Notes under the pieces: generated by a model
What the model was told of the DNA's origin: nothing
Seen by the model: the letters and a program-made list of their open reading frames with translations, nothing else
Database searches by the model: none
Part shown: piece after piece, positions 15,545 through 24,115 of the stretch
Layout of the letters: the number at the start of each line of letters is the position of its first letter
Position numbering within the stretch: the first letter of the stretch is position 1
Made by a program: the position numbers and the translations under genes
DNA from: Thermohalobaculum sp038534135
GTDB taxonomy: Bacteria; Pseudomonadota; Alphaproteobacteria; Rhodobacterales; Rhodobacteraceae
Reading direction: 5' to 3'
DNA length: 64,000 bases
NCBI GenBank assembly: GCA_038534135.1
Contig: JBCAXJ010000004.1
Location: 62,001-126,000 of the forward strand

Positions 15545-17482
15545 TCACGCCCGGGCGGCGATGCTTTCCACGCCGACCATTTGCAGGGCGGTCGCGACGA
15601 TCGACGGCGCAGTCAGACCGGCGAACTCGTACATCTTTGCCGGGCTGTCCTGATCGATGAAGGCATCGGGCAGCACCATCGGGCGGATCTTGAGCCCGTG
15701 GTCCAATGCGCCTTCTGTGGCCAGAAGGTGCAGAACATGAGAGCCGAAGCCGCCGACCGAGCCTTCCTCGATCGTGATCAGCGCTTCGTGGTTCGCGGCC
15801 AGGTCCAGGATCAGGTCGCGGTCCAGCGGTTTGGCGAAGCGGGCGTCGGCGACCGTGGTCGAGATGCCCTTGGCGTCCAGTTCCTCGGCGGCTGTCAGAC
15901 ATTCGGCGAGACGCGTCCCCAGCGAGAGCAAGGCGATCCGCGAGCCTTCCCTTACGATACGGCCCTTGCCGATGGGCAGTGCCACGCCTTCGTCCGGCAT
16001 ATCGACGCCCACGCCTTCGCCGCGCGGGTAGCGTACGGCGGAGGGTGCATCATCGATCTCGACGGCTGTGCGGATCATGTGAACCAGTTCGGCCTCGTCC
16101 GCCGCTGCCATGATCACGAAGCCCGGCAGGCAGCCCAGATAGGCCACGTCGAACGAGCCCGCATGGGTCGCGCCATCGGCACCGACCAACCCCGCGCGGT
16201 CGATTGCAAAGCGCACCGGCAGCGATTGGATCGCCACATCGTGCACGATCTGATCATAGCCACGCTGCAGGAAGGTCGAGTAGATCGCGCAGAACGGTTT
16301 CATGCCCGAGGCTGCCAGCCCCGCGGAGAAGCAGACCGCGTGTTGTTCGGCCAGCCCGACATCGAAGGTGCGCTTCGGGAAGGCCTGTTCGAACAGATCG
16401 ACGCCGGTGCCCGAGGGCATGGCTGCATTGACCGCGACGATGCGATCGTCCTTCTCGGCTTCCTTGATCAGCGCGTTGGCAAAGACCTTGGTGTAGGCGG
16501 GCGCGTTGGATTTGCCCTTTTTCTGCTCGCCGGTGGCGACGTCGAACTTGGCGGTGGCGTGGCCCTTGTCGGCGCTGCCCTCGGCCGGCGCATAGCCCTT
16601 GCCCTTGGTCGTGATCGCATGGATCAGAACGGGCCCGGTCGACTTCGACTTCACGGCCCGCAGCACGCCGAGCAACTGCTCCATGTCATGTCCGTCGATC
16701 GGACCGACATAGTCGAAGCCGAGTTCCTCGAACATCGTGCCGCCGACGGTGGCCGATTTCAGCATCGTCTCGGCCCGGTGCGCACCCTCGCGCAGCATCT
16801 CGCCGAGCGGGCCGGGCACAGCATCCATCGCGCCCTTGGCGAGCGATTTCAGGTCGTGCATCGGCCCGTTGGCATAGAGCCGCGACAGGTACTGGGACAT
16901 CGCGCCGACCGGTGGGGCAATCGACATCTCGTTGTCGTTCAGGATGACGATCAGCCGGTGTTTCAGCCAGCCGGCGTTGTTCATCGCCTCGTAGGCCAGG
17001 CCCGCGGTCATCGCACCGTCGCCGATCACGGCGATCGCATCGCCGACATCCGCGCCCAGTTCGCGCCCTGCCGCGAAACCCAGCGCCGACGAGATTGACG
17101 TCGACGAGTGCGCGGCGCCGAACGGGTCGTATTCACTCTCCTTGCGCTTGGTGAAGCCGGAAAGCCCCCCGCCCATGCGCAGGGTGCGGATACGGTCGCG
17201 CCGCCCGGTCAGGATCTTGTGCGGATAGCACTGGTGCCCGACATCCCAGATCAGCTTGTCGCGCGGTGTGTCGAACACGGCATGGATCGCCGTCGTGATC
17301 TCGACCACGCCGAGACCCGCGCCAAGATGTCCCCCCGTCACGGACACCGCCGAGATCGTCTCTGCCCGCAACTCGTCGGCAACACGCCGCAGTTCCGCGT
17401 CGGACATGCCCTTCAGGTCGCCCGGAAAGCGGACCCGGTCGAGGGTCGGGGTGGCTGGTCTTTCCGCCATCGTGTCAGTCAA
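15545..17482 (-). CDS. dxs: 1-deoxy-D-xylulose-5-phosphate synthase
   Basis: The 645-residue enzyme condenses pyruvate and glyceraldehyde 3-phosphate to DXP, the entry step of the MEP isoprenoid pathway and a precursor supply for thiamine and pyridoxal. It is full length. The catalytic HQCYPHKILTGRRD segment lies near residue 80; the thiamine-diphosphate motif GDGAMTAGLAYEAMNNAG is at about 150; 'VGLAEQHAV' and the DRAGLVGADGATHAG loop lie in the second half. It follows ispA by 16 bases on the same strand, so the first and the chain-elongating steps of isoprenoid synthesis are co-expressed. In phototrophic relatives this block feeds carotenoid and quinone synthesis. Confidence 0.98.
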   Translation of the reverse strand: MTDTMAERPATPTLDRVRFPGDLKGMSDAELRRVADELRAETISAVSVTGGHLGAGLGVVEITTAIHAVFDTPRDKLIWDVGHQCYPHKILTGRRDRIRTLRMGGGLSGFTKRKESEYDPFGAAHSSTSISSALGFAAGRELGADVGDAIAVIGDGAMTAGLAYEAMNNAGWLKHRLIVILNDNEMSIAPPVGAMSQYLSRLYANGPMHDLKSLAKGAMDAVPGPLGEMLREGAHRAETMLKSATVGGTMFEELGFDYVGPIDGHDMEQLLGVLRAVKSKSTGPVLIHAITTKGKGYAPAEGSADKGHATAKFDVATGEQKKGKSNAPAYTKVFANALIKEAEKDDRIVAVNAAMPSGTGVDLFEQAFPKRTFDVGLAEQHAVCFSAGLAASGMKPFCAIYSTFLQRGYDQIVHDVAIQSLPVRFAIDRAGLVGADGATHAGSFDVAYLGCLPGFVIMAAADEAELVHMIRTAVEIDDAPSAVRYPRGEGVGVDMPDEGVALPIGKGRIVREGSRIALLSLGTRLAECLTAAEELDAKGISTTVADARFAKPLDRDLILDLAANHEALITIEEGSVGGFGSHVLHLLATEGALDHGLKIRPMVLPDAFIDQDSPAKMYEFAGLTAPSIVATALQMVGVESIAARA

Positions 17483-17498
17483 GACTCACACTCCACTG

Positions 17499-18395
17499 TC
17501 AACTTATTCTATTGATGGCAAAACCAGCGGCTTCGCGCAACCATTGGGCGCGGTCTCCGAACGTTGCCAAAGCCGCGTTGGCAGCATCGACTTCGTCCGC
17601 CGCGGCCTTTCGAGCCCCGTCGACACCCAGGATTGACACGAATGTTGCTTTGCCTGCCTCGGCATCTTTTTGCAGCCGCTTGCCCGCCGTCTCTTCGTCT
17701 CCCTCAACATCTAGGAGATCGTCGCGGATCTGGAAGGCCAGGCCGAGATGTTCCGCATAATCTGCAAGCAATTTGCGCGCATCCGCGTCTTGCGCAAGGA
17801 TCGCGCCGACCTCACACGACACGCGGATCAGGGCACCCGTCTTCTTGGCCTGCAGCATCGTGATGGTCGGCAGATCGAACGGCTTGGCTGCTGTTTCCGC
17901 GGCGATGTCGATCATCTGGCCCCCGACCATGCCGGGCGCACCGGCAGCGCGCGCCAGGCCCAGGCATAGCTCCGCCCGAACCGCGCCATCGGGGTGTGTC
18001 GCGGGATCGGCGAGGATCTCGAACGCCAGGGTTTGCAGCCCGTCACCGGCCAGGATCGCAATCGCCTCATCAAACGCCTTGTGCGTGGTCGGCTTGCCCC
18101 GGCGCAGGTCGTCATCGTCCATCGCGGGCAGATCGTCATGCACCAGCGAATACGCGTGCAGGCATTCCACGGCTGCACCCGCACGCAGGGCGCCGCTGCG
18201 GTCGACATCGAACATCGCAGCGGATTCGACCGCAAGGAACGCGCGCAAGCGTTTGCCGCCGCCCAGCGTGGCATAGCGCATTGCCTCCCACAGCGGCGGC
18301 TCGCCGGAGGTCAGGGTCCCGGACGGCTGCAAAAGCTGTTCAAGCGTGGTTTCGACCTCGGCCGCGACCGAGGCAAGCTGGTCCGTGAACGTCAT
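17499..18395 (-). CDS. ispA: Farnesyl/geranyl diphosphate synthase
   Basis: The 298-residue short-chain trans-prenyltransferase has both aspartate-rich motifs: the first in 'LVHDDLPAMDDDDLRRGKPT' (about residue 90) and the second in 'RDDLLDVEGD' (about 225). These bind Mg2+ and the allylic and homoallylic diphosphates. Product length is most likely C15 (farnesyl diphosphate). Its start is three bases after the xseB stop and its end lies 16 bases before dxs, which makes a tight xseB-ispA-dxs unit. Confidence 0.96.
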   Translation of the reverse strand: MTFTDQLASVAAEVETTLEQLLQPSGTLTSGEPPLWEAMRYATLGGGKRLRAFLAVESAAMFDVDRSGALRAGAAVECLHAYSLVHDDLPAMDDDDLRRGKPTTHKAFDEAIAILAGDGLQTLAFEILADPATHPDGAVRAELCLGLARAAGAPGMVGGQMIDIAAETAAKPFDLPTITMLQAKKTGALIRVSCEVGAILAQDADARKLLADYAEHLGLAFQIRDDLLDVEGDEETAGKRLQKDAEAGKATFVSILGVDGARKAAADEVDAANAALATFGDRAQWLREAAGFAINRIS

Positions 18396-18398
18396 GGC

Positions 18399-18647
18399 TC
18401 AGGCGTTCTCGAACGGCTCTGTGCCAGTGGCCTTGCCGTCTGCCGCGACAATCTTCTCGACCCGCAGTTCAGCCGCCTTCAGCCGGTCATCACAGTGCTT
18501 GCGCAGCGCCTCGCCGCGTTCGTACAGATCGATCGATTGTTCGAGCGGCACCTGACCGCCTTCGAGCGCGCGCACCACGTCTTCCAGTGCCGCCAAAGCC
18601 TCTTCGAAGCTCATCTCTGCGATCGGCTTTTCCGCCTTGTCGCTCAT
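18399..18647 (-). CDS. xseB: Exodeoxyribonuclease VII small subunit
   Basis: This 82-residue protein is the usual XseB size. The family signature is 'MSFEEALAALEDVVRALEGG' followed by 'VPLEQSIDLYERGEALRKHC'. With XseA it forms the single-strand-specific exonuclease VII; xseA is not in this window. ATG 18647 is preferred because it begins exactly at the conserved N-terminus; a longer upstream frame overlaps the next gene. xseB-ispA-dxs is a widely conserved order. Confidence 0.94.
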   Translation of the reverse strand: MSDKAEKPIAEMSFEEALAALEDVVRALEGGQVPLEQSIDLYERGEALRKHCDDRLKAAELRVEKIVAADGKATGTEPFENA

Positions 18648-18675
18648 CCCGTCCTCACCGTCTTCCGGCCCCGTT

Positions 18676-19611
18676 TCAAGCCGCGTGGGCGTCCAGCACC
18701 TCGAGATGCGCTGCAACGCTTTCGGCCAGACCGTCGAGGTCATAACCGCCTTCGAGCGTCGAGACCACCCGCCCGTCGCAAAGTTCGGCGGCCAGATCGA
18801 CAATCCGCTCGGTCGCCCAGCGAAAGTCCTCGGCCGTCCACATCAGGTTGGCCAGCGGATCGTTCACATGCGCGTCGAATCCGGCCGAGATCATGATCAG
18901 GTCCGGTTCGTGCTTGCGGATGGCGGGCAGAACGCGGTTCTCGAAGGCCGCGCGCATCTCGGACCCGCCGGTCATCGGGCCGAGGGGTGCGTTCGCGATG
19001 TTGCCGTGTTCGCCAGTCTCGGACGGCGCGCCGGTGCCCGGATAAAGCGGCATCTGATGCGTTGACGAGAACATCACGCGCGGATCGGACCAGAAGACAT
19101 CCTGCGTGCCGTTGCCGTGGTGGACATCGAAATCCATGATCGCGACCCGACCGGCGCCGAGGCTTTCGATTGCGTGCAGCGCGCCGATCGCGATGTTCGA
19201 GAACAGGCAGAAGCCCATGGCGCGGTCACGCTCGGCATGGTGTCCGGGCGGCCGCAGGGCACAGAAGGCGGCCTTCGCCTCGCCCGCCATGACGGCGTCG
19301 ACCGCCGCCACATTCGCGCCAGCAGCATGCAGGGCCGCGTCGAGGCTGTCCTTAACCATATGCGTGTCGGCATCGAGGCTGACGATCCCGTCCTCGGGGG
19401 AGGCCGCGTAGATCTTTTCGACATACCCGCTGTCATGCGCACGCTTCAGCTGATCCTCGGTCGCCTTTGGCGGTTCCGCGCGGTCTAATCCAGCGAAGCG
19501 ATCTTCGCCAAGCACGCGATCAACGGTTTCGATCCGCGCGACGCGTTCGGGGTGCCCCGGCGGTGTCACGTGAAGGTGCGAGGACGGGTGTGTGTAAACT
19601 CGGACTGTCAT
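18676..19611 (-). CDS. Histone-deacetylase-family hydrolase (AcuC/acetylpolyamine amidohydrolase type)
   Basis: The 311-residue protein belongs to the class I/II deacetylase fold. The active-site motifs are RPPGHHAERDRAMGF (paired catalytic histidines), 'IMDFDVHHGNGTQDVF' (Asp and His zinc ligands) and ISAGFDAHVNDPLA (third ligand Asp). Bacterial members remove acetyl groups from small amines, polyamines or proteins; the substrate here is unknown. It is the probable first gene of the xseB-ispA-dxs transcription unit, 28 bases before xseB, an arrangement common in Rhodobacterales. Confidence 0.92.
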   Translation of the reverse strand: MTVRVYTHPSSHLHVTPPGHPERVARIETVDRVLGEDRFAGLDRAEPPKATEDQLKRAHDSGYVEKIYAASPEDGIVSLDADTHMVKDSLDAALHAAGANVAAVDAVMAGEAKAAFCALRPPGHHAERDRAMGFCLFSNIAIGALHAIESLGAGRVAIMDFDVHHGNGTQDVFWSDPRVMFSSTHQMPLYPGTGAPSETGEHGNIANAPLGPMTGGSEMRAAFENRVLPAIRKHEPDLIMISAGFDAHVNDPLANLMWTAEDFRWATERIVDLAAELCDGRVVSTLEGGYDLDGLAESVAAHLEVLDAHAA

Positions 19612-19750
19612 GGCGCGACCCTAACCTGTCCTGCCGCAAGAGGTAAACGCAGAACCGCCAGCGCCGTCCGTCAGGATTGCCGGTTAACCAAATTCTATGG
19701 GTTCCTGTGCATCTATGAGCCATCAAGGTTTGAGTGAGTAGCGTCGCGCG

Positions 19751-20707
19751 GTGGAGATTGTCGTTCATATCGGGGCGCACAAGACGGCGTCGACATATGT
19801 CCAGACCCGGCTTGAGCGCAATGTCGTCCCGCTGGAGCGGCATCATATCGGCTACGCCTATCCAAGAACACTCCGTCCGATGTTCGCGACTGCGCCGCGC
19901 CGGGATCACGTGATAAGCCGGGTTGCGCGCGGGTCTGCCCGGGCCTGGGTTCTGCGCAACCTGATCGACAACGCCCGCGATATGCGCCGCGAGCGCCTGC
20001 TGATTTCCGAGGAACAGTTGATCGGGTCCTTGCGTCCGATCATGTCGGGGCGCGGGTTCTACAAGGATGCAGGGCGGGAACTGAAACCGCTGTTCCGCGC
20101 GCTTCAGGGGCAGCCGGTCAAGGTGTTGCTGGCCGTGCGAAGTTACGAGAGCTTCTTTGTTTCGGCCTATGGACAGGTGTTGAATGGCTGGAAATACATG
20201 CCGTTCGAACAGGACTTGCGCGAAACCCTCCTGCGGGATGGACGCGGCTGGCCCGAGCTTGCGGTCGAGGTGATGGAGGCCTTGCCACCGGACTCGACCC
20301 TGCGGTTCTGGTGTTATGAGCAATTCGCCGAGGTCGAGGGCGCGGTGTTCGAAGAACTGATCGGACCAGACGCCGCCGATGAATTGTCGAGAGTGCCCGG
20401 CAAACCGGTTCCCGGTCCGTCGCAGAAAGCAATTGACGAGATTATGGCGATGGCCGAGCGCGGGGAAGATCTGGGGCCCGAAACAATCAGGCGGACAATG
20501 CGCTTGTACGGCAAGGACAAGGGGTTTGCGGGCTTCAACCCCTGGGCGCCGGAGGAACGGAACCGCCTGAAAGAGCGATACCTTCGTGATCTTGAAATGA
20601 TGTGCCAGCTCTGGCCCGGGTCGTTCATGACCGTGGGCCTTGGCGATGTCTCCGCGCCGTCCAGCCGGGCGACGCGGCCTGTGGGTCAATCCGGCGTCAG
20701 CATGTAA
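19751..20707 (+). CDS. Sulfotransferase-like protein
   Basis: The protein has 318 residues from a GTG start at 19751. It opens with VVHIGAHKTASTYVQTRL, which matches the 5'-phosphosulfate-binding P-loop (HxGxxKTG/AST) of PAPS-dependent sulfotransferases. The 3'-phosphate-binding region is plausible around 'VLLAVRSYESFFVSAYGQ' (an R...S pattern). The acceptor is unknown; relatives often sulfate cell-surface glycans or lipids. Its last 22 bases overlap the convergent response-regulator gene. No functionally linked neighbour is visible. Confidence 0.75.
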   Translation: MEIVVHIGAHKTASTYVQTRLERNVVPLERHHIGYAYPRTLRPMFATAPRRDHVISRVARGSARAWVLRNLIDNARDMRRERLLISEEQLIGSLRPIMSGRGFYKDAGRELKPLFRALQGQPVKVLLAVRSYESFFVSAYGQVLNGWKYMPFEQDLRETLLRDGRGWPELAVEVMEALPPDSTLRFWCYEQFAEVEGAVFEELIGPDAADELSRVPGKPVPGPSQKAIDEIMAMAERGEDLGPETIRRTMRLYGKDKGFAGFNPWAPEERNRLKERYLRDLEMMCQLWPGSFMTVGLGDVSAPSSRATRPVGQSGVSM

Positions 20708-21393
20708 CCGGCCCCGCGCACTGTTTGCAGATAGCGCGGGTTCTTGGGATCTCGCTCGATCTTGCGGCGCAGCCGGGTGATCTGGACGTCGACGGCACGC
20801 TCCTGCACATCGCCAGAGGTGCCGCCGAGTTCCTCGGCCAATCGCATCCGGCTGACAGCCTCGTTCGGTTGGCGCGAGAACACACGCATCAGGGCTTGTT
20901 CGGTCGAGGTCAGACGGATCGATTCCTCACCCCGGCGCAACTCACCCCTTGAGAGTTCGTAGCTCGTCTCTCCCAGAGACAGATGCTTGGGCGGTTCGAC
21001 TTCGGGCACCACGGGTGCCGACCGGCGCAGGATGGCTGAGACGCGCAGCAGAAGCTCCTTGGGTTCGAACGGCTTTGGCAGGTAATCGTCGGCGCCTGCC
21101 TCCAGTCCCTCGATCCGGTCATCGGTCTCGCCCCGCGCGGTGAGCAGGATCACCGGAGTCTCGATCTCGCCAACGACGCGGCGCGTGAACGAGAACCCGT
21201 CCTCGCCCGGCATCATGACATCGACGATCATCAGATCGAACGACAGGCTTTCCAGCAACCGCGTGGCGTGTGCCGCATGCCGCGCCGTGGTGACAAGATA
21301 TCCGTTCCGCGTGAGGTAGCGCTTCAGCAGATCCCGGATGCGTTCGTCGTCATCAATGACCAGAACATGCGAGATATCGACAGTGGCGGTCAT
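20686..21393 (-). CDS. petR: OmpR-family response regulator, PetR-like
   Basis: The 235-residue protein has a receiver domain (residues about 8-125; acidic pair DDDE, phospho-acceptor Asp in LMIVDVMMPGEDG, Lys in YLPKPFEPKEL) and an OmpR-type winged helix (about 140-232) with VQITRLRRKIERDPKNPRYL. It overlaps the upstream MarR-family gene by 4 bases. This MarR-OmpR pairing is the arrangement of petP-petR described upstream of the cytochrome bc1 genes in Rhodobacter capsulatus, hence the symbol. No histidine kinase gene is adjacent. The petABC genes are not in this window. Confidence 0.85.
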   Translation of the reverse strand: MTATVDISHVLVIDDDERIRDLLKRYLTRNGYLVTTARHAAHATRLLESLSFDLMIVDVMMPGEDGFSFTRRVVGEIETPVILLTARGETDDRIEGLEAGADDYLPKPFEPKELLLRVSAILRRSAPVVPEVEPPKHLSLGETSYELSRGELRRGEESIRLTSTEQALMRVFSRQPNEAVSRMRLAEELGGTSGDVQERAVDVQITRLRRKIERDPKNPRYLQTVRGAGYMLTPD

Positions 21394-21911
21394 GTCTCGC
21401 CCCGCTCGATCAGGCCCAGAACCATGTCACGCCCGGCGCTGTCGATCATCTGGCGCATCACCTCGCGATAGCCGGATACGGCTTCGGGCCCTGCTGCGCG
21501 GAAAGCTCGACCGACACGGTCGCGCTGCAGTGACGACAGTTCCCGTTCCAGCGCGTGGCCGGCCTCGGTCAGATAAAGATTGCGCTGGCGCCGGTCGGTC
21601 TTGCCCTCGCGGCTCTCGACCAGTTCCTCCTCGATCAACTGGCGCAGGACCCGGTTCAGCGACTGCTTGGTCACGCGCAGAATGTCCAGCAGCCCTGCGA
21701 CCGTGATCCCGGGGCTGCGGTTGATGAAATGGACGGCCCTGTGATGTGCGCGGCCCAGACCGCGTCCGGCCAGCACCGCGTCCGGATCGCCGGTGAAGTC
21801 GCGATACGCGAAGAACAACAGTTCAATCGCCTGGCGCAACTCCGCCTCGGACGGTGTCTGTGCGTCATCGGGCGCGCCGGACGCCGGTGCCTTCAGTTTG
21901 GGAGCATTCAT
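21390..21911 (-). CDS. petP: MarR-family transcriptional regulator, PetP-like
   Basis: The protein has 173 residues from ATG 21911; a start 42 bases further upstream is possible. The MarR winged helix spans about residues 30-160, with 'RAHHRAVHFINRSPGITV' leading into the recognition region 'LRVTKQSLNRVLRQLIEE' and the wing 'EGKTDRRQRNLYLTEAG'. It is translationally coupled to the downstream response regulator (ATGA overlap), as in petPR. MarR proteins usually bind a small ligand or sense redox; the ligand here is unknown. Confidence 0.85.
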   Translation of the reverse strand: MNAPKLKAPASGAPDDAQTPSEAELRQAIELLFFAYRDFTGDPDAVLAGRGLGRAHHRAVHFINRSPGITVAGLLDILRVTKQSLNRVLRQLIEEELVESREGKTDRRQRNLYLTEAGHALERELSSLQRDRVGRAFRAAGPEAVSGYREVMRQMIDSAGRDMVLGLIERGET

Positions 21912-22102
21912 GCGGCTCTGTCTCGATTTCCCCGCAAAAGCGGACCCTCTCACGATTTATGTCAGCCTTGTTGACTAATCTCAAGGCCAATGTTACCCGC
22001 TTCGGCGTGCAAATTGAAAGATTCGATCTTGCACGCTCTGTTTGACGCAACAAAAACACAACGGCCTGAATCGGACCTTCAGGCCTATCGGAGAACTGCG
22101 CC

Positions 22103-22984
22103 ATGGCTGACGGCACCGGATACGACGATCGCGACGGCTTCATCTGGATGGATGGGAAGATGGTAGACTGGCGCAGTGCCAAGGTACACCTGCTGACGCA
22201 TGGCCTGCACTATGGCAGCAGTGTCTTCGAGGGCGAGCGCGCCTATGGCGGCAAGATCTTCGAAAGCGTCAAGCATTCTCAGCGGCTGCTGTTCTCGGGC
22301 AATGAACTGGACATCCCGATCCCATGGACGGTCGAGCAGATCGAGGAGGCCAAGTACGCGTGCCTGCGCGCCAACGAGCTGGAGGACGCCTATGTCCGTG
22401 CGGTTGCCTGGCGCGGCGCGGGCGAGGACATGGGGGTAGCGTCCGCCAAGAACCCGATCCGCCTGGCAATCGCTGTCTGGGAGTGGGGTGCCTATTACGG
22501 CGACGCCAAGACCAAGGGCGCGAAGCTCGACGTCTCGAAGTGGAAGCGCCCGTCGCCCGAGACGATCCCGTGCAAGGCCAAGGCGGCCGGGCTGTACATG
22601 ATCTGCACGATGTCCAAGCACGCGGCCGAGGCCAAGGGCTGTTCGGACGCGCTGATGATGGACTATCGCGGCTATGTGGCCGAGGCGACCGGTGCGAACA
22701 TCTTCTTCGTCAAGGACGGCGAGGTGCACACCCCGGACCCGGACTGCTTCCTGGCGGGCATCACGCGCGAGACGGTGATCGGGCAGCTCAATCGCCGCGG
22801 CATCAAGGTGCACGAGCGCCACATCATGCCGGACGAGTTGGAAGGGTTCGAGCAGTGCTGGCTGACCGGCACCGCCGCCGAGGTCACTCCGGTCGGTGAA
22901 ATCGGCCCTTACGGCTTCGAAGTGGGCGCCCTGGCGCGCGATATCTCGTCGGAATACGAGCAGATCGTGCGGGGCAACCGCTGA
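22103..22984 (+). CDS. ilvE: Branched-chain amino acid aminotransferase
   Basis: The 293-residue fold-type IV PLP enzyme interconverts leucine, isoleucine and valine with their 2-oxo acids using glutamate. Visible motifs are GLHYGSSVFEGERAY near residue 33, the PLP-lysine region 'ETIPCKAKAAGLYMICTM', 'GYVAEATGANIFFVKDGEVH', and 'GTAAEVTPVGEI' near the C-terminus. A ribosome-binding site (CGGAG) precedes ATG 22103. It is monocistronic by position, divergent from petPR. Confidence 0.94.
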   Translation: MADGTGYDDRDGFIWMDGKMVDWRSAKVHLLTHGLHYGSSVFEGERAYGGKIFESVKHSQRLLFSGNELDIPIPWTVEQIEEAKYACLRANELEDAYVRAVAWRGAGEDMGVASAKNPIRLAIAVWEWGAYYGDAKTKGAKLDVSKWKRPSPETIPCKAKAAGLYMICTMSKHAAEAKGCSDALMMDYRGYVAEATGANIFFVKDGEVHTPDPDCFLAGITRETVIGQLNRRGIKVHERHIMPDELEGFEQCWLTGTAAEVTPVGEIGPYGFEVGALARDISSEYEQIVRGNR

Positions 22985-23085
22985 GTGAATCCATGGCGTG
23001 GCGGACCCCTTTCGCCGCGCGTTCTTGAGATTGTCACGAATTCCCGCTATTTTACTTGCAGGGCCATCGATCGATATGGGCCCGA

Positions 23086-23532
23086 ATGGAGGACACGATC
23101 CTGAGTGACATGACCGCTGCGGGCACCACAACGCGCCCGATGCACACAGTACACACAGAGCTGCCCGGGACCGGACCCGACCGGGAAACGCTTCTGGATC
23201 TCATTCTGAAATCGCTGGACGATGATGGTGCGACGGATGTCGTGGACATCGATCTGCAAGGCAAGTCGTCCGAGGCCGATACGATGGTGATCGCCTCGGG
23301 CCGCTCGACCAGGCATGTCGGCGCGATTTCCGATAAGCTGATGGACCGTTTGAAGCTGCATTCCGGGGTGCGTCCGCACGCTGAAGGGTTGGAGGCCGCG
23401 GATTGGGTGCTGATCGACGCGGGCGATGTGATCGTCCACGTCTTCCGCCCGGAAGTGCGCGAGTTCTATCAGCTCGAAAAGATGTGGATGCAGGCGCCGG
23501 ACATCACGGCGCGCGTATCGGCACAGGCCTGA
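23086..23532 (+). CDS. rsfS: Ribosome silencing factor RsfS
   Basis: This is an Iojap/RsfS-family protein, about 148 residues from ATG 23086. The conserved domain runs from LLDLILKSLDDDGATDVVDI through 'STRHVGAISDKLMDRL' to 'DVIVHVFRPEVREFYQLEK'. RsfS binds ribosomal protein L14 and blocks subunit joining when nutrients are scarce. The start is uncertain: a TTG at 23056, a CTG at 23101 placed correctly after GGAGG, and ATG 23110 are all in frame. It is the first gene of the rsfS-rlmH-gpmI-envC-ctpA-rppH run. Confidence 0.93.
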   Translation: MEDTILSDMTAAGTTTRPMHTVHTELPGTGPDRETLLDLILKSLDDDGATDVVDIDLQGKSSEADTMVIASGRSTRHVGAISDKLMDRLKLHSGVRPHAEGLEAADWVLIDAGDVIVHVFRPEVREFYQLEKMWMQAPDITARVSAQA

Positions 23533-23581
23533 ACGGCTGACATGGTGAAACCATGGCGTCCCGTGGGGGGCGCTCGCTGAC

Positions 23582-24052
23582 ATGCGGCTATGTATCGCCG
23601 CGGTTGGCCGGCTGAAGCCCGGTCCTGAACAGACGCTGATCACCGAGTACGCCCGGCGGCTTGATGCGACAGGCCGCCCTTTGGCGCTGGGTCCGATGGA
23701 TCTCCACGAGATTGACGAGCGCAAGGTCAAGGAAAGCAAAGCGCAATCGGCACGGCTGATCGAGCGGATTGCGCCCGGAAGCGTTGCGGTGGCTCTGGAT
23801 GAACGCGGGAAGACGCTCGGTTCGCCGGAGTTGGCCAAGCTGATCGAACGCACCCGGGACGGCGGATCGGACGAGATGCTGTTCCTGATCGGCGGTGCGG
23901 ACGGCCACACCAAGGCACTGCGGGAGCGCGCCGATCATCTGCTGTCGTTCGGCCCGATGGTCTGGCCGCACATGCTGGCGCGCGTGATGCTGGCGGAACA
24001 GCTTTACCGCGCGGTCTCGATCCTTGCGGGCAGCCCGTATCATCGGGCCTGA
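23582..24052 (+). CDS. rlmH: 23S rRNA (pseudouridine-1915-N3)-methyltransferase
   Basis: The 156-residue SPOUT-class methyltransferase is full length. The trefoil-knot SAM-binding segment FLIGGADGHTKALRERAD and the C-terminal tail 'ARVMLAEQLYRAVSILAGSPYHRA' are both diagnostic. It methylates pseudouridine 1915 in helix 69 of 23S rRNA on assembled 70S ribosomes. Pairing with rsfS is widely conserved. A short perfect hairpin (CATGGT-GAA-ACCATG, 23541-23555) lies in the gap before it. Confidence 0.96.
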   Translation: MRLCIAAVGRLKPGPEQTLITEYARRLDATGRPLALGPMDLHEIDERKVKESKAQSARLIERIAPGSVAVALDERGKTLGSPELAKLIERTRDGGSDEMLFLIGGADGHTKALRERADHLLSFGPMVWPHMLARVMLAEQLYRAVSILAGSPYHRA

Positions 24053-24115
24053 GATGTTGCCGGGCTCTGACCGCTCGGGTAGACCATCGGCGAGGCAGTT
24101 CGGGCGGAGACCCAA

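Noticed and set aside
15335..17098. 587-codon plus-strand open frame opposite dxs
   Set aside because: It lies wholly antisense to dxs, has no ribosome-binding site and encodes a compositionally biased product with no motif.
22085..23131. 348-codon minus-strand open frame opposite ilvE
   Set aside because: ilvE on the plus strand has full-length homology and a ribosome-binding site; the minus frame has neither.
23541..23555. CATGGT-GAA-ACCATG hairpin before rlmH as a riboswitch or regulatory RNA
   Set aside because: It is only a 6-bp triloop stem in a 49-base gap; too small to call more than a chance or minor structure.
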